NCBI RefSeq assembly: GCF_900182955.1
Contig: NZ_FXUL01000002.1
Span: forward strand, 372,001 to 436,000
Direction: 5' to 3'
DNA: 64,000 bases
Source of the DNA: Noviherbaspirillum suwonense
Lineage (GTDB): Bacteria > Pseudomonadota > Gammaproteobacteria > Burkholderiales > Burkholderiaceae_D
Below are positions 43,534-52,984 of this stretch, one piece after another (the stretch's first letter is position 1; each line of letters starts with the position of its first letter). The notes under the pieces were generated by a model. It saw only the letters and a program-made list of their open reading frames with translations. It did no database searches and was not told the origin of the DNA. Made by a program: the position numbers and the translations under genes.

Positions 43534-45945
43534 TTAATGCTTGACGACGTTCGGGTCTGCCTTGTCGGCCGGCTTGGCGACCGCTGCCTCCGCCAGTTCC
43601 TCTTCGGACAGCGGCGTCGGATGCCGTTCCAGCGCGATTTCCAGCACCTTGTCGATCCAGCGCACCGGCACGATCTCGAGCTTGTTCTTCACGTTGTCAG
43701 GGATCTCGGCGAGGTCCTTGACGTTCTGCTCGGGAATCAGCACCGTCTTGATGCCGCCGCGATGCGCCGCCAGCAGCTTTTCCTTCAGGCCGCCGATGGG
43801 CAGCACTTCGCCGCGCAGCGTGATCTCGCCGGTCATCGCCACGTCCGCCCGCACCGGGATGCCGGTAAAGACGGACACCAGCGCCGTGGTCATCGCGATG
43901 CCGGCGGACGGACCGTCCTTCGGCGTTGCGCCTTCCGGCACGTGGATATGGATATCCGTCTTCTCGAACTGCTCGGGCCGGATGCCCAGCGCCTTGGCGC
44001 GGCTGCGCACCACGGTCCGCGCTGCCTCGATCGATTCCTTCATCACGTCGCCCAGCGTGCCGGTGCGGATGATGCCGCCCTTGCCGGGCATCGTGATCGC
44101 CTCGATCGTCAGCAGGTCGCCGCCGACCTCGGTCCAGGCCAGGCCGACCACCTGTCCGACCTGGTTGTCCTTCTCGGCCACGCCGAAGTCGAAGCGGCGC
44201 ACGCCCAGGAACTTGTCCAGGTTCTGCGAGTTGACCTCGACCTGCTTGCCATCCTTGGACAGCAGCAGCATCTTCACCACCTTGCGGCAGATCTTGGACA
44301 CTTCGCGTTCCAGCGAACGCACGCCGGCTTCACGGGTGTAATAACGGATGATGTCGCGGATTGCTTCTTCCGCCACGGTGATCTCGCCATCCTTCAGCCC
44401 GTTGTTCTTGATCTGCTTCGGCAGCAGGTAACGCTGCGCAATGCTGGTCTTCTCGTCCTCGGTGTAGCCGGACAGTCGAATCACTTCCATCCGGTCCAGC
44501 AGCGCCGGCGGGATGTTGTACGAGTTCGACGTCGCCACGAACATCACGTCCGACAGGTCGAAGTCCACCTCGACGTAATGGTCGGAGAACGTGTGGTTCT
44601 GTTCCGGGTCCAGCACTTCGAGCAGGGCCGACGACGGGTCGCCGCGGAAATCCATGCCCAGCTTGTCGATCTCGTCGAGCAGGAACAGCGGGTTGCGCAC
44701 GCCGGTCTTGGACAGGCTTTGCAGGATCTTGCCGGGCATCGAGCCGATGTAGGTCCGGCGATGGCCGCGGATCTCGGCCTCGTCCCGCACGCCGCCCAGC
44801 GCCATCCGCACGAACTTGCGGTTGGTCGCGCGGGCGATCGACTGGCCCAGCGAGGTCTTGCCGACGCCCGGAGGGCCGACGAAGCACAGGATGGGCGCCT
44901 TCAGCTTGTCGACGCGCTGTTGCACGGCAAGATATTCCAGGATGCGTTCCTTGACCTTGTCGAGGCCGTAGTGGTCGTCTTCCAGCACCTTCTCGGCATT
45001 GGACAGGTCATTGTTGACCTTGGACTTCTTCTTCCACGGCAAGCCGATCAGCGTGTCGATGTAGTTGCGCACGACGGTCGCTTCGGCGGACATCGGCGAC
45101 ATCAGCTTGAGCTTCTTCAGCTCGCTCTGGGCCTTGTCGCGGGCTTCCTTCGGCATCTTGGCCAGCACGATTTTCTTTTCGAGCTCTTCGAGGTCGGCGC
45201 CCTCCTCGCCTTCGCCGAGTTCCTTCTGGATCGCCTTGACCTGCTCGTTCAGGTAGTACTCGCGCTGCGACTTTTCCATCTGGCGCTTGACGCGGCCGCG
45301 GATGCGCTTCTCCACCTGCAGGATGTCCAGCTCGCCTTCCAGCTGGCCCAGCAGGTGCTCATGGCGCTTGGCCACGTCGAAGATCTCCAGGATCACCTGT
45401 TTCTGCTCAAGCTTCAGCGGCAGGTGCGCGGCGATGGTGTCGGCCAGGCGGCCGGCGTCGTCGATGCCGGCCAGCGAGGTCAGGATCTCGGGCGGAATCT
45501 TCTTGTTCAGTTTCACGTACTGGTCGAACTGCTGGACGATCGCGCGGCGCATCGCCTCGACTTCGGCCTCGTCGCCCGGCTCGGATTCGACCGGGGTCAG
45601 CTCGGCGGTGAAATGGCTGTCGAGCTCGGTAATCTTGTGGATGCGCGCACGCTGCGCGCCTTCGACCAGCACCTTCACGGTGCCGTCGGGCAGCTTCAGC
45701 ATCTGCAGGATGTTGGCGACGCAGCCGATTTCATAAATGTCCTCGGCCGACGGCTCGTCCTTGGCGGCAGCTTTCTGGGCAGCGAGCATGATGCTCTTGC
45801 CTTGCTCCATGGCGGCTTCCAGCGCCTTGATTGATTTCGGGCGGCCTACGAACAGCGGTATCACCATATGCGGAAAAACGACGACGTCGCGCAATGGCAG
45901 CAGCGGCAGTTGGGTAGGTGCGGTAACAGTAGAGGTAGTCGTCAT
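43534..45945 (-). CDS. lon: ATP-dependent protease Lon
   Basis: 803 residues. LonN substrate-binding domain at the start (PLLPLRDVVVFPHMVIPLFVGR), a coiled-coil region, AAA+ module with Walker A GPPGVGKTS and Walker B FLLDEIDK, and the serine/lysine-dyad protease domain with PKDGPSAGIAM. Lon degrades misfolded and regulatory proteins in the cytosol. ATG 45945 was chosen because it gives the normal family start and length; an upstream in-frame ATG at 46017 would add 24 atypical residues. It has a terminator on each side, so it is likely monocistronic. Confidence 0.96.
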   Translation of the reverse strand: MTTTSTVTAPTQLPLLPLRDVVVFPHMVIPLFVGRPKSIKALEAAMEQGKSIMLAAQKAAAKDEPSAEDIYEIGCVANILQMLKLPDGTVKVLVEGAQRARIHKITELDSHFTAELTPVESEPGDEAEVEAMRRAIVQQFDQYVKLNKKIPPEILTSLAGIDDAGRLADTIAAHLPLKLEQKQVILEIFDVAKRHEHLLGQLEGELDILQVEKRIRGRVKRQMEKSQREYYLNEQVKAIQKELGEGEEGADLEELEKKIVLAKMPKEARDKAQSELKKLKLMSPMSAEATVVRNYIDTLIGLPWKKKSKVNNDLSNAEKVLEDDHYGLDKVKERILEYLAVQQRVDKLKAPILCFVGPPGVGKTSLGQSIARATNRKFVRMALGGVRDEAEIRGHRRTYIGSMPGKILQSLSKTGVRNPLFLLDEIDKLGMDFRGDPSSALLEVLDPEQNHTFSDHYVEVDFDLSDVMFVATSNSYNIPPALLDRMEVIRLSGYTEDEKTSIAQRYLLPKQIKNNGLKDGEITVAEEAIRDIIRYYTREAGVRSLEREVSKICRKVVKMLLLSKDGKQVEVNSQNLDKFLGVRRFDFGVAEKDNQVGQVVGLAWTEVGGDLLTIEAITMPGKGGIIRTGTLGDVMKESIEAARTVVRSRAKALGIRPEQFEKTDIHIHVPEGATPKDGPSAGIAMTTALVSVFTGIPVRADVAMTGEITLRGEVLPIGGLKEKLLAAHRGGIKTVLIPEQNVKDLAEIPDNVKNKLEIVPVRWIDKVLEIALERHPTPLSEEELAEAAVAKPADKADPNVVKH

Positions 45946-46045
45946 GGCGGGCCTTATCAAAAATCCTGTTGTTGATGTTGGCACGAGCAGCCGAAACACA
46001 AGCCCGGGCATCAACAAAAAACATGCTGATTCGCAAAACAGAAAT

Positions 46046-46085
46046 GAAAAAAGCCACTCACGGTTTTTATGCGCGGGTGGCTTTA
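46046..46085 (-). terminator. Intrinsic terminator downstream of clpX
   Basis: On the minus strand AAAGCCAC and GTGGCTTT arms enclose a ~23-nt loop and are followed by T residues. It lies between clpX and lon. Confidence 0.7.
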
Positions 46086-46198
46086 CGATGTAAGCCTGTT
46101 TTCGGTTGACAAGGCAGATTGTATCGGTTCTGCCCCTTTTTCCAAGGAAAACATCATCCTTTTACGGTTTCGAGCAAACCGGCCCTGGCCGGCCCTGC

Positions 46199-47467
46199 TT
46201 ATTTTGCCCCCGAAACCTTGGGCTGCTCGTGGTAGATCAGGATGGGCTTGGCGCCGTTGGTGATGGTGTTTTCGTCAATGACGACCTTGGCCACGTTCTG
46301 CTCGTTCGGCAGCTCGAACATGACTTCCAACAGCGCATGTTCGAGGATGGAGCGCAGGCCGCGCGCGCCGGTCTTGCGCGCCAGCGCCTTGCGGGCGACA
46401 GCGTGCAGCGCAGCCGGACGGATCTCGAGTTCGGCGCCTTCCATCTGCAGCAGCTTGGAATATTGCTTGACCAGCGCATTCTTCGGCTCCAGCAGGATCT
46501 GGATCAGCGCGGCTTCGTTCAGCTCGCTGAGCGTGGCCACGACCGGCAGGCGGCCGACCAGTTCCGGGATCAGGCCGAACTTGATCAGGTCTTCCGGCTC
46601 CGCTTCCATCAGCACCTGGCTGGCGGTGCGCTCGCTCTGGCTCTTCACGCTGGCGCCGAAACCGATGCCGCTCTTCTCGGAACGTTCGGAAATCACCTTG
46701 GCGAGGCCGTCGAATGCGCCGCCGCAGATGAACAGGATGTTGGTCGTGTCGATCTGCACGAAATCCTGGTTCGGATGCTTGCGTCCGCCCTGCGGCGGCA
46801 CCGACGCCATCGTGCCTTCGATCAGTTTCAGCAGCGCCTGCTGCACGCCTTCGCCGGACACGTCGCGCGTGATCGACGGATTGTCCGACTTGCGGGAAAT
46901 CTTGTCGATCTCGTCGATGTAGACGATGCCGCGCTGCGCCTTCTCGACTTCGTAATTGCAGTTCTGCAGCAGCTTCTGGATGATGTTCTCGACGTCCTCG
47001 CCGACATAGCCGGCTTCGGTCAGCGTGGTCGCATCGGCGATCACGAAAGGCACATTCAGCATCCGCGCCAGCGTCTGCGCCAGCAGGGTCTTGCCGGAGC
47101 CGGTTGGGCCGACCAGCAGGATGTTGCTCTTGGAGAGCTCGACTTCGTCCTTCTTGCCGAGGTGCTTCAGGCGCTTGTAGTGGTTGTATACAGCGACCGA
47201 CAGGATGCGCTTCGCATTTTCCTGGCCGATCACGTACTGGCCCAGCATGTCGAAGATTTCCTGGGGCGTCGGCAGGTCGGACTTGGGTCCGGCCACGGTC
47301 TCGATGCTGCTGGCTTCATCACGAATGATGTCATTGCAGAGGTCGATGCATTCATCGCAGATGAATACCGACGGCCCTGCAATCAGCTTTTTCACTTCAT
47401 GCTGGCTCTTGCCGCAGAACGAGCAGTACAGCAGTTTCTCACCACTGGAGGACTTTTTATCTGACAT
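46199..47467 (-). CDS. clpX: ATP-dependent Clp protease ATP-binding subunit ClpX
   Basis: 422 residues. N-terminal C4 zinc-binding domain ([18 protein letters not shown] and [10 protein letters not shown]), AAA+ ATPase with Walker A GPTGSGKT and Walker [10 protein letters not shown], the IGFGA-type tripeptide region that contacts ClpP, and sensor-2 [12 protein letters not shown]. It unfolds tagged substrates for ClpP. It is 165 bp downstream of clpP, with a hairpin terminator between them, so part of its expression probably comes from its own promoter. Confidence 0.97.
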   Translation of the reverse strand: MSDKKSSSGEKLLYCSFCGKSQHEVKKLIAGPSVFICDECIDLCNDIIRDEASSIETVAGPKSDLPTPQEIFDMLGQYVIGQENAKRILSVAVYNHYKRLKHLGKKDEVELSKSNILLVGPTGSGKTLLAQTLARMLNVPFVIADATTLTEAGYVGEDVENIIQKLLQNCNYEVEKAQRGIVYIDEIDKISRKSDNPSITRDVSGEGVQQALLKLIEGTMASVPPQGGRKHPNQDFVQIDTTNILFICGGAFDGLAKVISERSEKSGIGFGASVKSQSERTASQVLMEAEPEDLIKFGLIPELVGRLPVVATLSELNEAALIQILLEPKNALVKQYSKLLQMEGAELEIRPAALHAVARKALARKTGARGLRSILEHALLEVMFELPNEQNVAKVVIDENTITNGAKPILIYHEQPKVSGAK

Positions 47468-47573
47468 GGAAAAAACTTTGGAGAGAAGGGTTTTACGATC
47501 TTACCCGCGAATCCGGACGTCGTCACGAGTATGCGCAATAAATTGACAAGCGAAACATTTGCCACTTTGCACT

Positions 47574-47609
47574 AAAACAAAACGCCCGGGCTTGCATTGC
47601 CAGGGCGTC
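47574..47609 (-). terminator. Intrinsic terminator between clpP and clpX
   Basis: On the minus strand ACGCCC-GGC and GCC-GGGCGT arms form a G+C-rich stem with one mismatch, followed by TTTTGTTTT. It lies 24 bp after the clpP stop. Confidence 0.75.
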
Positions 47610-47632
47610 TTGCGATGCAGGGATGACCGGCC

Positions 47633-48262
47633 TTACGCCCGGCTGGTCAGCACCTTGTCGATCATGCCGTAGTCCACCGCCTGCTCTGCCGACATGAAGT
47701 TGTCACGGTCGGTGTCGCGGCTGATCTGCTCGATTTCGCGGCCGGTCTTCTCGGCCAGGATCGCGTTGAGGCGTTCGCGCAGGTACAGGATTTCACGCGC
47801 CTGGATCTCGATGTCGGCCGCCTGGCCTTGCGCGCCGCCCAGCGGCTGGTGAATCATCACGCGCGAGTTCGGCAGCGAGAAGCGCTTGCCCTTGGCGCCA
47901 GCGGCCAGCAGGAAGGCGCCCATCGACGCCGCCAGCCCGGTGCACAGCGTCGACACGTCCGGCTTGATGAACTGCATCGTGTCGTAGATCGCCATGCCGG
48001 CCGAGACGGAGCCGCCCGGCGAGTTGATGTAGAGCGAGATGTCCTTGTCCGGATTCTCGCTTTCCAGGAACAGCAGCTGTGCAACGATCAGGTTGGCGCT
48101 CTGGTCATTGACCGGGCCCACCAGGAAAATCACACGCTCCTTCAACAGCCGCGAGTAGATGTCGTAAGCACGCTCGCCGCGTCCGCTCTGCTCGATCACC
48201 ATAGGCACCATGCCTAGCATCTGTGGTTCGAGCGCGGTATTTCCCATCATGCTGGTAGTCAT
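47633..48262 (-). CDS. clpP: ATP-dependent Clp protease proteolytic subunit
   Basis: 209 residues. The catalytic triad is visible: S113 in [14 protein letters not shown]138 in [15 protein letters not shown] and probably D187 in [11 protein letters not shown]. The N-terminal ~15 residues are the usual propeptide. It assembles as a double heptamer with ClpX. It lies 33 bp downstream of tig, the common tig-clpP-clpX order. Confidence 0.97.
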   Translation of the reverse strand: MTTSMMGNTALEPQMLGMVPMVIEQSGRGERAYDIYSRLLKERVIFLVGPVNDQSANLIVAQLLFLESENPDKDISLYINSPGGSVSAGMAIYDTMQFIKPDVSTLCTGLAASMGAFLLAAGAKGKRFSLPNSRVMIHQPLGGAQGQAADIEIQAREILYLRERLNAILAEKTGREIEQISRDTDRDNFMSAEQAVDYGMIDKVLTSRA

Positions 48263-48295
48263 CTGATTTTCCCCTGAAGATCGCGCCGGCTCGGT

Positions 48296-49639
48296 TTAGC
48301 CCTGCGCGTTATTTGCCATCAATTCGTCGAAGCTCACCGGCTTGTCCGTGACCTTCGCTTTTTCAAGAACGTAATTGACGACGTTTTCTTCCAATACAAG
48401 AGCCTCGACTTCCGACAGGCGGCGACGGTCGCTGAAATAATACTTCATGACTTCCTGCGGGTCTTCGTAGCTCTTCGCGAATTCCTCGACCTGCGCCTTC
48501 ACCTGCTCGGGCGTTGCCTGCAGGTTCTGTTCTTTGACCAGGTCGGCCAGGATCAGTCCCAGGCGCACGCGGCGCTCTGCCTGCGCGGTGAACAGTTCGC
48601 GCGGGAAAGGCATGTCCTTCATGTTCATGCCGCGCTGCTGCATGTCCTGGCGGGTCATGTCCATCAGGCGCTCGACTTCCTGCTCGACCAGCGCAGCAGG
48701 CACGTCCAGCTCGACCTGCTTGATCAGCGCATCCATCACGCTGTCCTTGGTCTTGGCCTTCGCGCGGTTCTGCACTTCGCGCTCAAGGTTGGCGCGGATG
48801 TCTTCGCGCATCTTGCCCATGTCGCCGTCTTCGATGCCCAGCGACTTCGCGAATTCGGCGTCGACTTCAGGCATGTGCGCCCATTCGAGCTTTTTCAGCG
48901 TGATGGTGAACTGGGCGGTCTTGCCGGCCACGTCCTTGCCATGGTAGTCCTCGGGGAAATGCAGGTCGAAGGTCTTGGACTCGCCGACTTTCAGGCCGAC
49001 GGTCGCGGCTTCGAATTCCGGCAGCATGCGGCCTTCGCCGAGCACGAACGCATAGTCTTCCGCCTGGCCGCCCGGGAATTCGACATCGTCGATCTTGCCG
49101 GTGAAGTCGATGGTGACGCGGTCGCCGTTCTGCGCGGTCTGTTCCGCGCCGCCGTCGCCGTGCTCGCCCTGCTCGCCCTTGACGTGGTAGTGGACGCGCT
49201 GCTTGCGCAGGATGTCGATGGTCTTGTCGATCTCGGCGTCGCTGACTTCGGCGACGGTCTTCTCGATCTCGGCGCCGGACAGGTCGCCGACCTTGACTTC
49301 CGGATACACCTCGAAGGTGGCGTCGAAGGCAACCATGCCTTCCGGTGCGCCTTCCTTGGCTTCGATTTTCGGGAAACCGGCCACGCGCAGCTGGTTCTCC
49401 TCGGTGGCGGCGGCGAATGCGCGGCCGACGCGCTCGTTCAGGACGTCCGATTCAACCTGGTAGCCATACTGCTGGGCGACCATTTTCATTGGTACCTTGC
49501 CAGGCCGGAAACCCGGGGCCTTGGCGGAACGGGCGCGGATCTTCAGCTGCTTTTCCACTTCCGCCTGCACATCTGCCAGCGGAAGCGTGATGGTGATGCG
49601 GCGCTCAAGTTTGTCCAGAGTTTCGACTGCAGTTGCCAT
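48296..49639 (-). CDS. tig: Trigger factor
   Basis: 447 residues. Ribosome-binding domain with the signature [16 protein letters not shown] at about residues 43-58, an FKBP-type PPIase domain (about 170-245, [20 protein letters not shown]) and a long helical C-terminal domain. It chaperones nascent chains at the ribosome exit. The start at 49639 gives the standard N-terminus [14 protein letters not shown]; the frame remains open upstream into the tRNA-Leu region without a ribosome-binding site. Confidence 0.96.
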   Translation of the reverse strand: MATAVETLDKLERRITITLPLADVQAEVEKQLKIRARSAKAPGFRPGKVPMKMVAQQYGYQVESDVLNERVGRAFAAATEENQLRVAGFPKIEAKEGAPEGMVAFDATFEVYPEVKVGDLSGAEIEKTVAEVSDAEIDKTIDILRKQRVHYHVKGEQGEHGDGGAEQTAQNGDRVTIDFTGKIDDVEFPGGQAEDYAFVLGEGRMLPEFEAATVGLKVGESKTFDLHFPEDYHGKDVAGKTAQFTITLKKLEWAHMPEVDAEFAKSLGIEDGDMGKMREDIRANLEREVQNRAKAKTKDSVMDALIKQVELDVPAALVEQEVERLMDMTRQDMQQRGMNMKDMPFPRELFTAQAERRVRLGLILADLVKEQNLQATPEQVKAQVEEFAKSYEDPQEVMKYYFSDRRRLSEVEALVLEENVVNYVLEKAKVTDKPVSFDELMANNAQG

Positions 49640-49667
49640 GTGAATCGTCCAAAAAAAATTCGTTCTG

Positions 49668-49754
49668 TGGTGCGAGGAGGGGGACTCGAACCCCCACACC
49701 ATTGCTGGCGTCAGGACCTAAACCTGGTGCGTCTACCAATTTCGCCATCCTCGC
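49668..49754 (-). tRNA. tRNA-Leu (TAG)
   Basis: 87 nt including encoded CCA, with the long variable arm of class II tRNAs. The acceptor stem GCGAGGA pairs with TCCTCGC, the anticodon loop is TTTAGGT with TAG, and the T-arm carries GGGGTTCGAGTCCCC. It lies 28 bp upstream of tig on the same strand. Confidence 0.95.
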
Positions 49755-49767
49755 GCAAAAAGACCAG

Positions 49768-49810
49768 CGCAAAAGCAAAGGGCGACCGGGAAGTGAAAAG
49801 TGGGTCGCCC
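49768..49810 (-). terminator. Intrinsic terminator after the second RND operon
   Basis: GGGCGACC and GGTCGCCC pair perfectly around a 15-nt loop. On the minus strand the stem is followed by TTTGCTTTT. It lies about 80 bp after the RND pump stop and just before tRNA-Leu. Confidence 0.75.
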
Positions 49811-49891
49811 TGCCTTGCCGTTGTCATCGGCATTTCAACTTCAAGCGCGGATTTTACTGGATTTTTCCGGCTGTCGTCGCGGTTTTTGACA

Positions 49892-52800
49892 TTATGCAAT
49901 CGGCTCCGGCTTCCTCACCCGGAACCATGCCGCGTACAGCGCCGGCAGGAACAGCAGCGTCAGCCCCGTGGCGACGATCAGCCCGCCCATGATGGCGACC
50001 GCCATCGGCCCCCAGAATACCGAGCGCGACAGCGGGATCATCGCCAGCACCGCGGCGGCGGCGGTGAGGATGATGGGCCTGAAGCGGCGCACCGCCGACT
50101 CGATCACCGCATGCCACGGCTCGGCGCCCTCGCCGATGTCATGCTCGATCTGGTCGATCAGGATCACCGAGTTCCGGATGATCATGCCAAACAGCGCGAT
50201 CACGCCCAGCTGCGCGACGAAGCCGAACGGCCGCTGCAGCAGCAGCAGCGCGACCGCCGCGCCGGCGATGCCGAGCGGGCCGGTCAGGAACACCAGCACT
50301 GCCCGCGAGAAGCTGTGCAGCTGCAGCATCAGCAGCGTGAAGATGATGAAGATCACCAGCGGCACGTTGGCCGCGATCGACGCCTGCGCCTTGCCGCTGT
50401 CGGCGATCGCGCCGGCCAGCTCGATCCGGTAGCCCGCCGGCAGCTTGGCCCGCAGCGCATCGAGCTGCGGGTTGATCTGGTTCGACACGGTCGGCCCCTG
50501 TATGCCGTCGCCGACATCGGACTGCACGGTGACGGCCCACTCGCGGTTCTCGCGCCAGACCACGCCCGGCTCCCAGACGAAATGCGCGCGGGCCAGCTGC
50601 GACACGGTGACGGCCTTGCCGCTGGACGTAGGGACGCTGGTGCCATTGAGCAGTTCGATGCTGGAACGCTCGTCGACCGGCTGCCGCATCACGATGTCGA
50701 TCAGCTTGTCGCCTTCGCGGAACTGGCCGATGGTGGTGCCGGACAGGATGGTGTTGGCAGTGCGCATCACCGTCTGCGAGGTCACGCCCAGCGCGCGCAG
50801 CTTGTCCTGGTCGAGGTCCAGCCGCAGCACCTTGACGTACTCGTTCCAGTTGTCGTTCACGCCTATCGTGTTCGGATTGCGGCGCATCACTTCCTTCACC
50901 TGGTCGGCCAGCTCGCGCACCTTGGTCACTTCCAGGCCGCTGACGCGGAACTGCACCGGATACGGCACCGGCGGACCGTTGGGCAGCTGCCTGACGCGGC
51001 CGCGCACTTCCGGGAAGTCCTTCTTGAAGACATCGACGATCTTGCGCCGCAGGGTCTCGCGGGCGGCCAGGCTCGTCGGCACCACGACCAGCTGGGCGAC
51101 GTTGGTCTGCGGGAAAATCTGGTCCAGCGGCAGGTAGAAGCGCGGGCTGCCGGTGCCGACATAACTGGTCACGCTCTGGATGTCCGGCTGCTGGCGCAGG
51201 AAGGCCTCGAACTTGATCGCCTGCCGTTCGGTCGCGGCGAAGGCGGTGCCTTCAGGCATCCACATCTCCACCATCAGTTCGGGCCGCGACGAGTCGGGGA
51301 AGAACTGCTGCTCGATGAAGCGGAAGCCCAGCACGCCCAGGCCGAACACGACCAGCGTCAGCGCGATGGTGGTCTTGCGCCATTCGACGCACCAGGTGAC
51401 CGTGCGCCGGAAACGGCTGTAGAACGGCGTGTCGAACAGCTCATGGTGGCCGTCGGCATTGGCGGCGGGCTTCACCTTCAGCAGCAGGTAGCCGATATAG
51501 GGCGTAAACAGCACGGCGGCCAGCCACGAGATCAGCAGCGCCAGCGCATTGACCGAAAACATCGAGAACGTGTATTCACCGGCGGCCGACTTGGCCAGGC
51601 CGATCGGCAGGAAGCCGGCCGCGGTGATCAGCGTGCCGGTGAGCATCGGGATCGCGGTCGACGTGTACGCGAAGGTCGCGGCGTCGAAGCGGGACAGGCC
51701 CTCCTCCATCTTCCGCACCATCATCTCGACCGCGATGATCGCGTCATCCACCAGCAGGCCCAGCGCGATGATCAGCGCGCCCAGCGAGATCTTGTGCAGG
51801 TCGATGCCGAGGATGCGCATGAACAGGAAGGTCACGGCCAGCACCAGCGGAATGGTCAGCGCCACCACCAGGCCCGGCCGCACGTCCAGGCGCAGCGGCC
51901 TGGTATGCAGGCCGAGCGCGATGAAGCTCACCGCCAGCACGATCAGCACGGCTTCGATCAGCACGTGGACGAACTCGTTGACCGACGACGCCACCGCCTC
52001 CGGCTGATTGGTCACCTGCTGCAGCTCGATGCCGACCGGCAGCTTGCCGCGGATGTCGGCCAGCGCGCTCTGCAGGTTCTTGCCGAGTTCGATGATGTTG
52101 CCGCCGCGCTCCATCGAAATGCCCAGGCCGATGACCTCCCGCCCGTTGAAGCGCATCTTGTCCTGCGGAGGATCGCGAAATCCTCTCTTGATAGTTGCAA
52201 AATCGCCGAGCCGGAATGTGTTGCCATTGACCCGCAGCTGCAGGTTTTCCAGGTCCTGCATCGAGCGCAGCGCGCCGGTGACGCGGACCTGCAGGTTGTC
52301 GGTCGGCGTGACCAGCACGCCGGTGGATTCCACCGCGTTCTGCGCATTGATCTGCGCAACCACCGCTTCGAACGGGATGCCGAGCTGGGAAAAGCGCTTG
52401 TGGGAAAACTCGATGTAGATCTTCTCGTCCTGCACGCCGTACTGCTCGACCTTGGAGACGGTCTTCACCTTGAGCAGCTGCTGCCGGACGAAATCGGCGT
52501 AATCCTTCACTTCCGCATAGGTGAAACCGTCACCGGACAGCGCAAAGATCGAGCCGTAGGTGTCGCCGAATTCATCGTTGAAGAACGGCCCGATCACCCC
52601 GCCCGGCAGCGTGCCGCGGATGTCGCCCAGCTTCTTGCGCACCTGGTACCAGGCGTTCTGCACTTCCCGCGGCGGCGTCGATTCGCGCAGCTCCAGGATG
52701 ATCAGCGTTTCGCCCGGCTTGGAGTAGCTGCGGATGCGGTCGATGAACGGGGTTTCCTGCAGTTTCTTTTCCAGCTTGTCGGTCACCTGGTCGGCCATCT

Positions 52801-52984
52801 GCAGCGCGGTTGCGCCCGGCCAGTTGGCCCGCACCACCATCGCGCGGAAGGTGAACGGCGGGTCCTCGTCCTGGCCGAGGCGGTTGTAGCTGAGGACGCC
52901 GCCGATCAGCAGCACCACCATCAGGTAGCGGATCAGCGGGATATGCTGCAGCGCCCAGCGGGACAGGTTGAAGCCGCCCTTCAT
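49892..52984 (-). CDS. RND-family efflux pump, second system
   Basis: 1030 residues. Starts MKGGFNLSRWALQHIPLIRYL and has DEDPPFTFRAMVV soon after TM1, as in the VexK/MexK-like subgroup of RND pumps. The TM4 acidic pair is in LGLLVDDAIIAVEMMVRKME, and the mirrored GVIALFGMIIRNSVILIDQIE is in the C-terminal half. It shares little with the pump at 16303 beyond family motifs. Its start overlaps the adaptor's stop as ATGA. No outer-membrane factor gene follows, so it may use one encoded elsewhere, possibly that at 13665. Substrates unknown. Confidence 0.92.
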   Translation of the reverse strand: MKGGFNLSRWALQHIPLIRYLMVVLLIGGVLSYNRLGQDEDPPFTFRAMVVRANWPGATALQMADQVTDKLEKKLQETPFIDRIRSYSKPGETLIILELRESTPPREVQNAWYQVRKKLGDIRGTLPGGVIGPFFNDEFGDTYGSIFALSGDGFTYAEVKDYADFVRQQLLKVKTVSKVEQYGVQDEKIYIEFSHKRFSQLGIPFEAVVAQINAQNAVESTGVLVTPTDNLQVRVTGALRSMQDLENLQLRVNGNTFRLGDFATIKRGFRDPPQDKMRFNGREVIGLGISMERGGNIIELGKNLQSALADIRGKLPVGIELQQVTNQPEAVASSVNEFVHVLIEAVLIVLAVSFIALGLHTRPLRLDVRPGLVVALTIPLVLAVTFLFMRILGIDLHKISLGALIIALGLLVDDAIIAVEMMVRKMEEGLSRFDAATFAYTSTAIPMLTGTLITAAGFLPIGLAKSAAGEYTFSMFSVNALALLISWLAAVLFTPYIGYLLLKVKPAANADGHHELFDTPFYSRFRRTVTWCVEWRKTTIALTLVVFGLGVLGFRFIEQQFFPDSSRPELMVEMWMPEGTAFAATERQAIKFEAFLRQQPDIQSVTSYVGTGSPRFYLPLDQIFPQTNVAQLVVVPTSLAARETLRRKIVDVFKKDFPEVRGRVRQLPNGPPVPYPVQFRVSGLEVTKVRELADQVKEVMRRNPNTIGVNDNWNEYVKVLRLDLDQDKLRALGVTSQTVMRTANTILSGTTIGQFREGDKLIDIVMRQPVDERSSIELLNGTSVPTSSGKAVTVSQLARAHFVWEPGVVWRENREWAVTVQSDVGDGIQGPTVSNQINPQLDALRAKLPAGYRIELAGAIADSGKAQASIAANVPLVIFIIFTLLMLQLHSFSRAVLVFLTGPLGIAGAAVALLLLQRPFGFVAQLGVIALFGMIIRNSVILIDQIEHDIGEGAEPWHAVIESAVRRFRPIILTAAAAVLAMIPLSRSVFWGPMAVAIMGGLIVATGLTLLFLPALYAAWFRVRKPEPIA

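Noticed and set aside
45946-46045. Heat-shock (sigma-32) promoter before lon
   Set aside because: Expected for lon, but no CTTGAAA / CCCCATnT pair at proper spacing could be identified in this interval.
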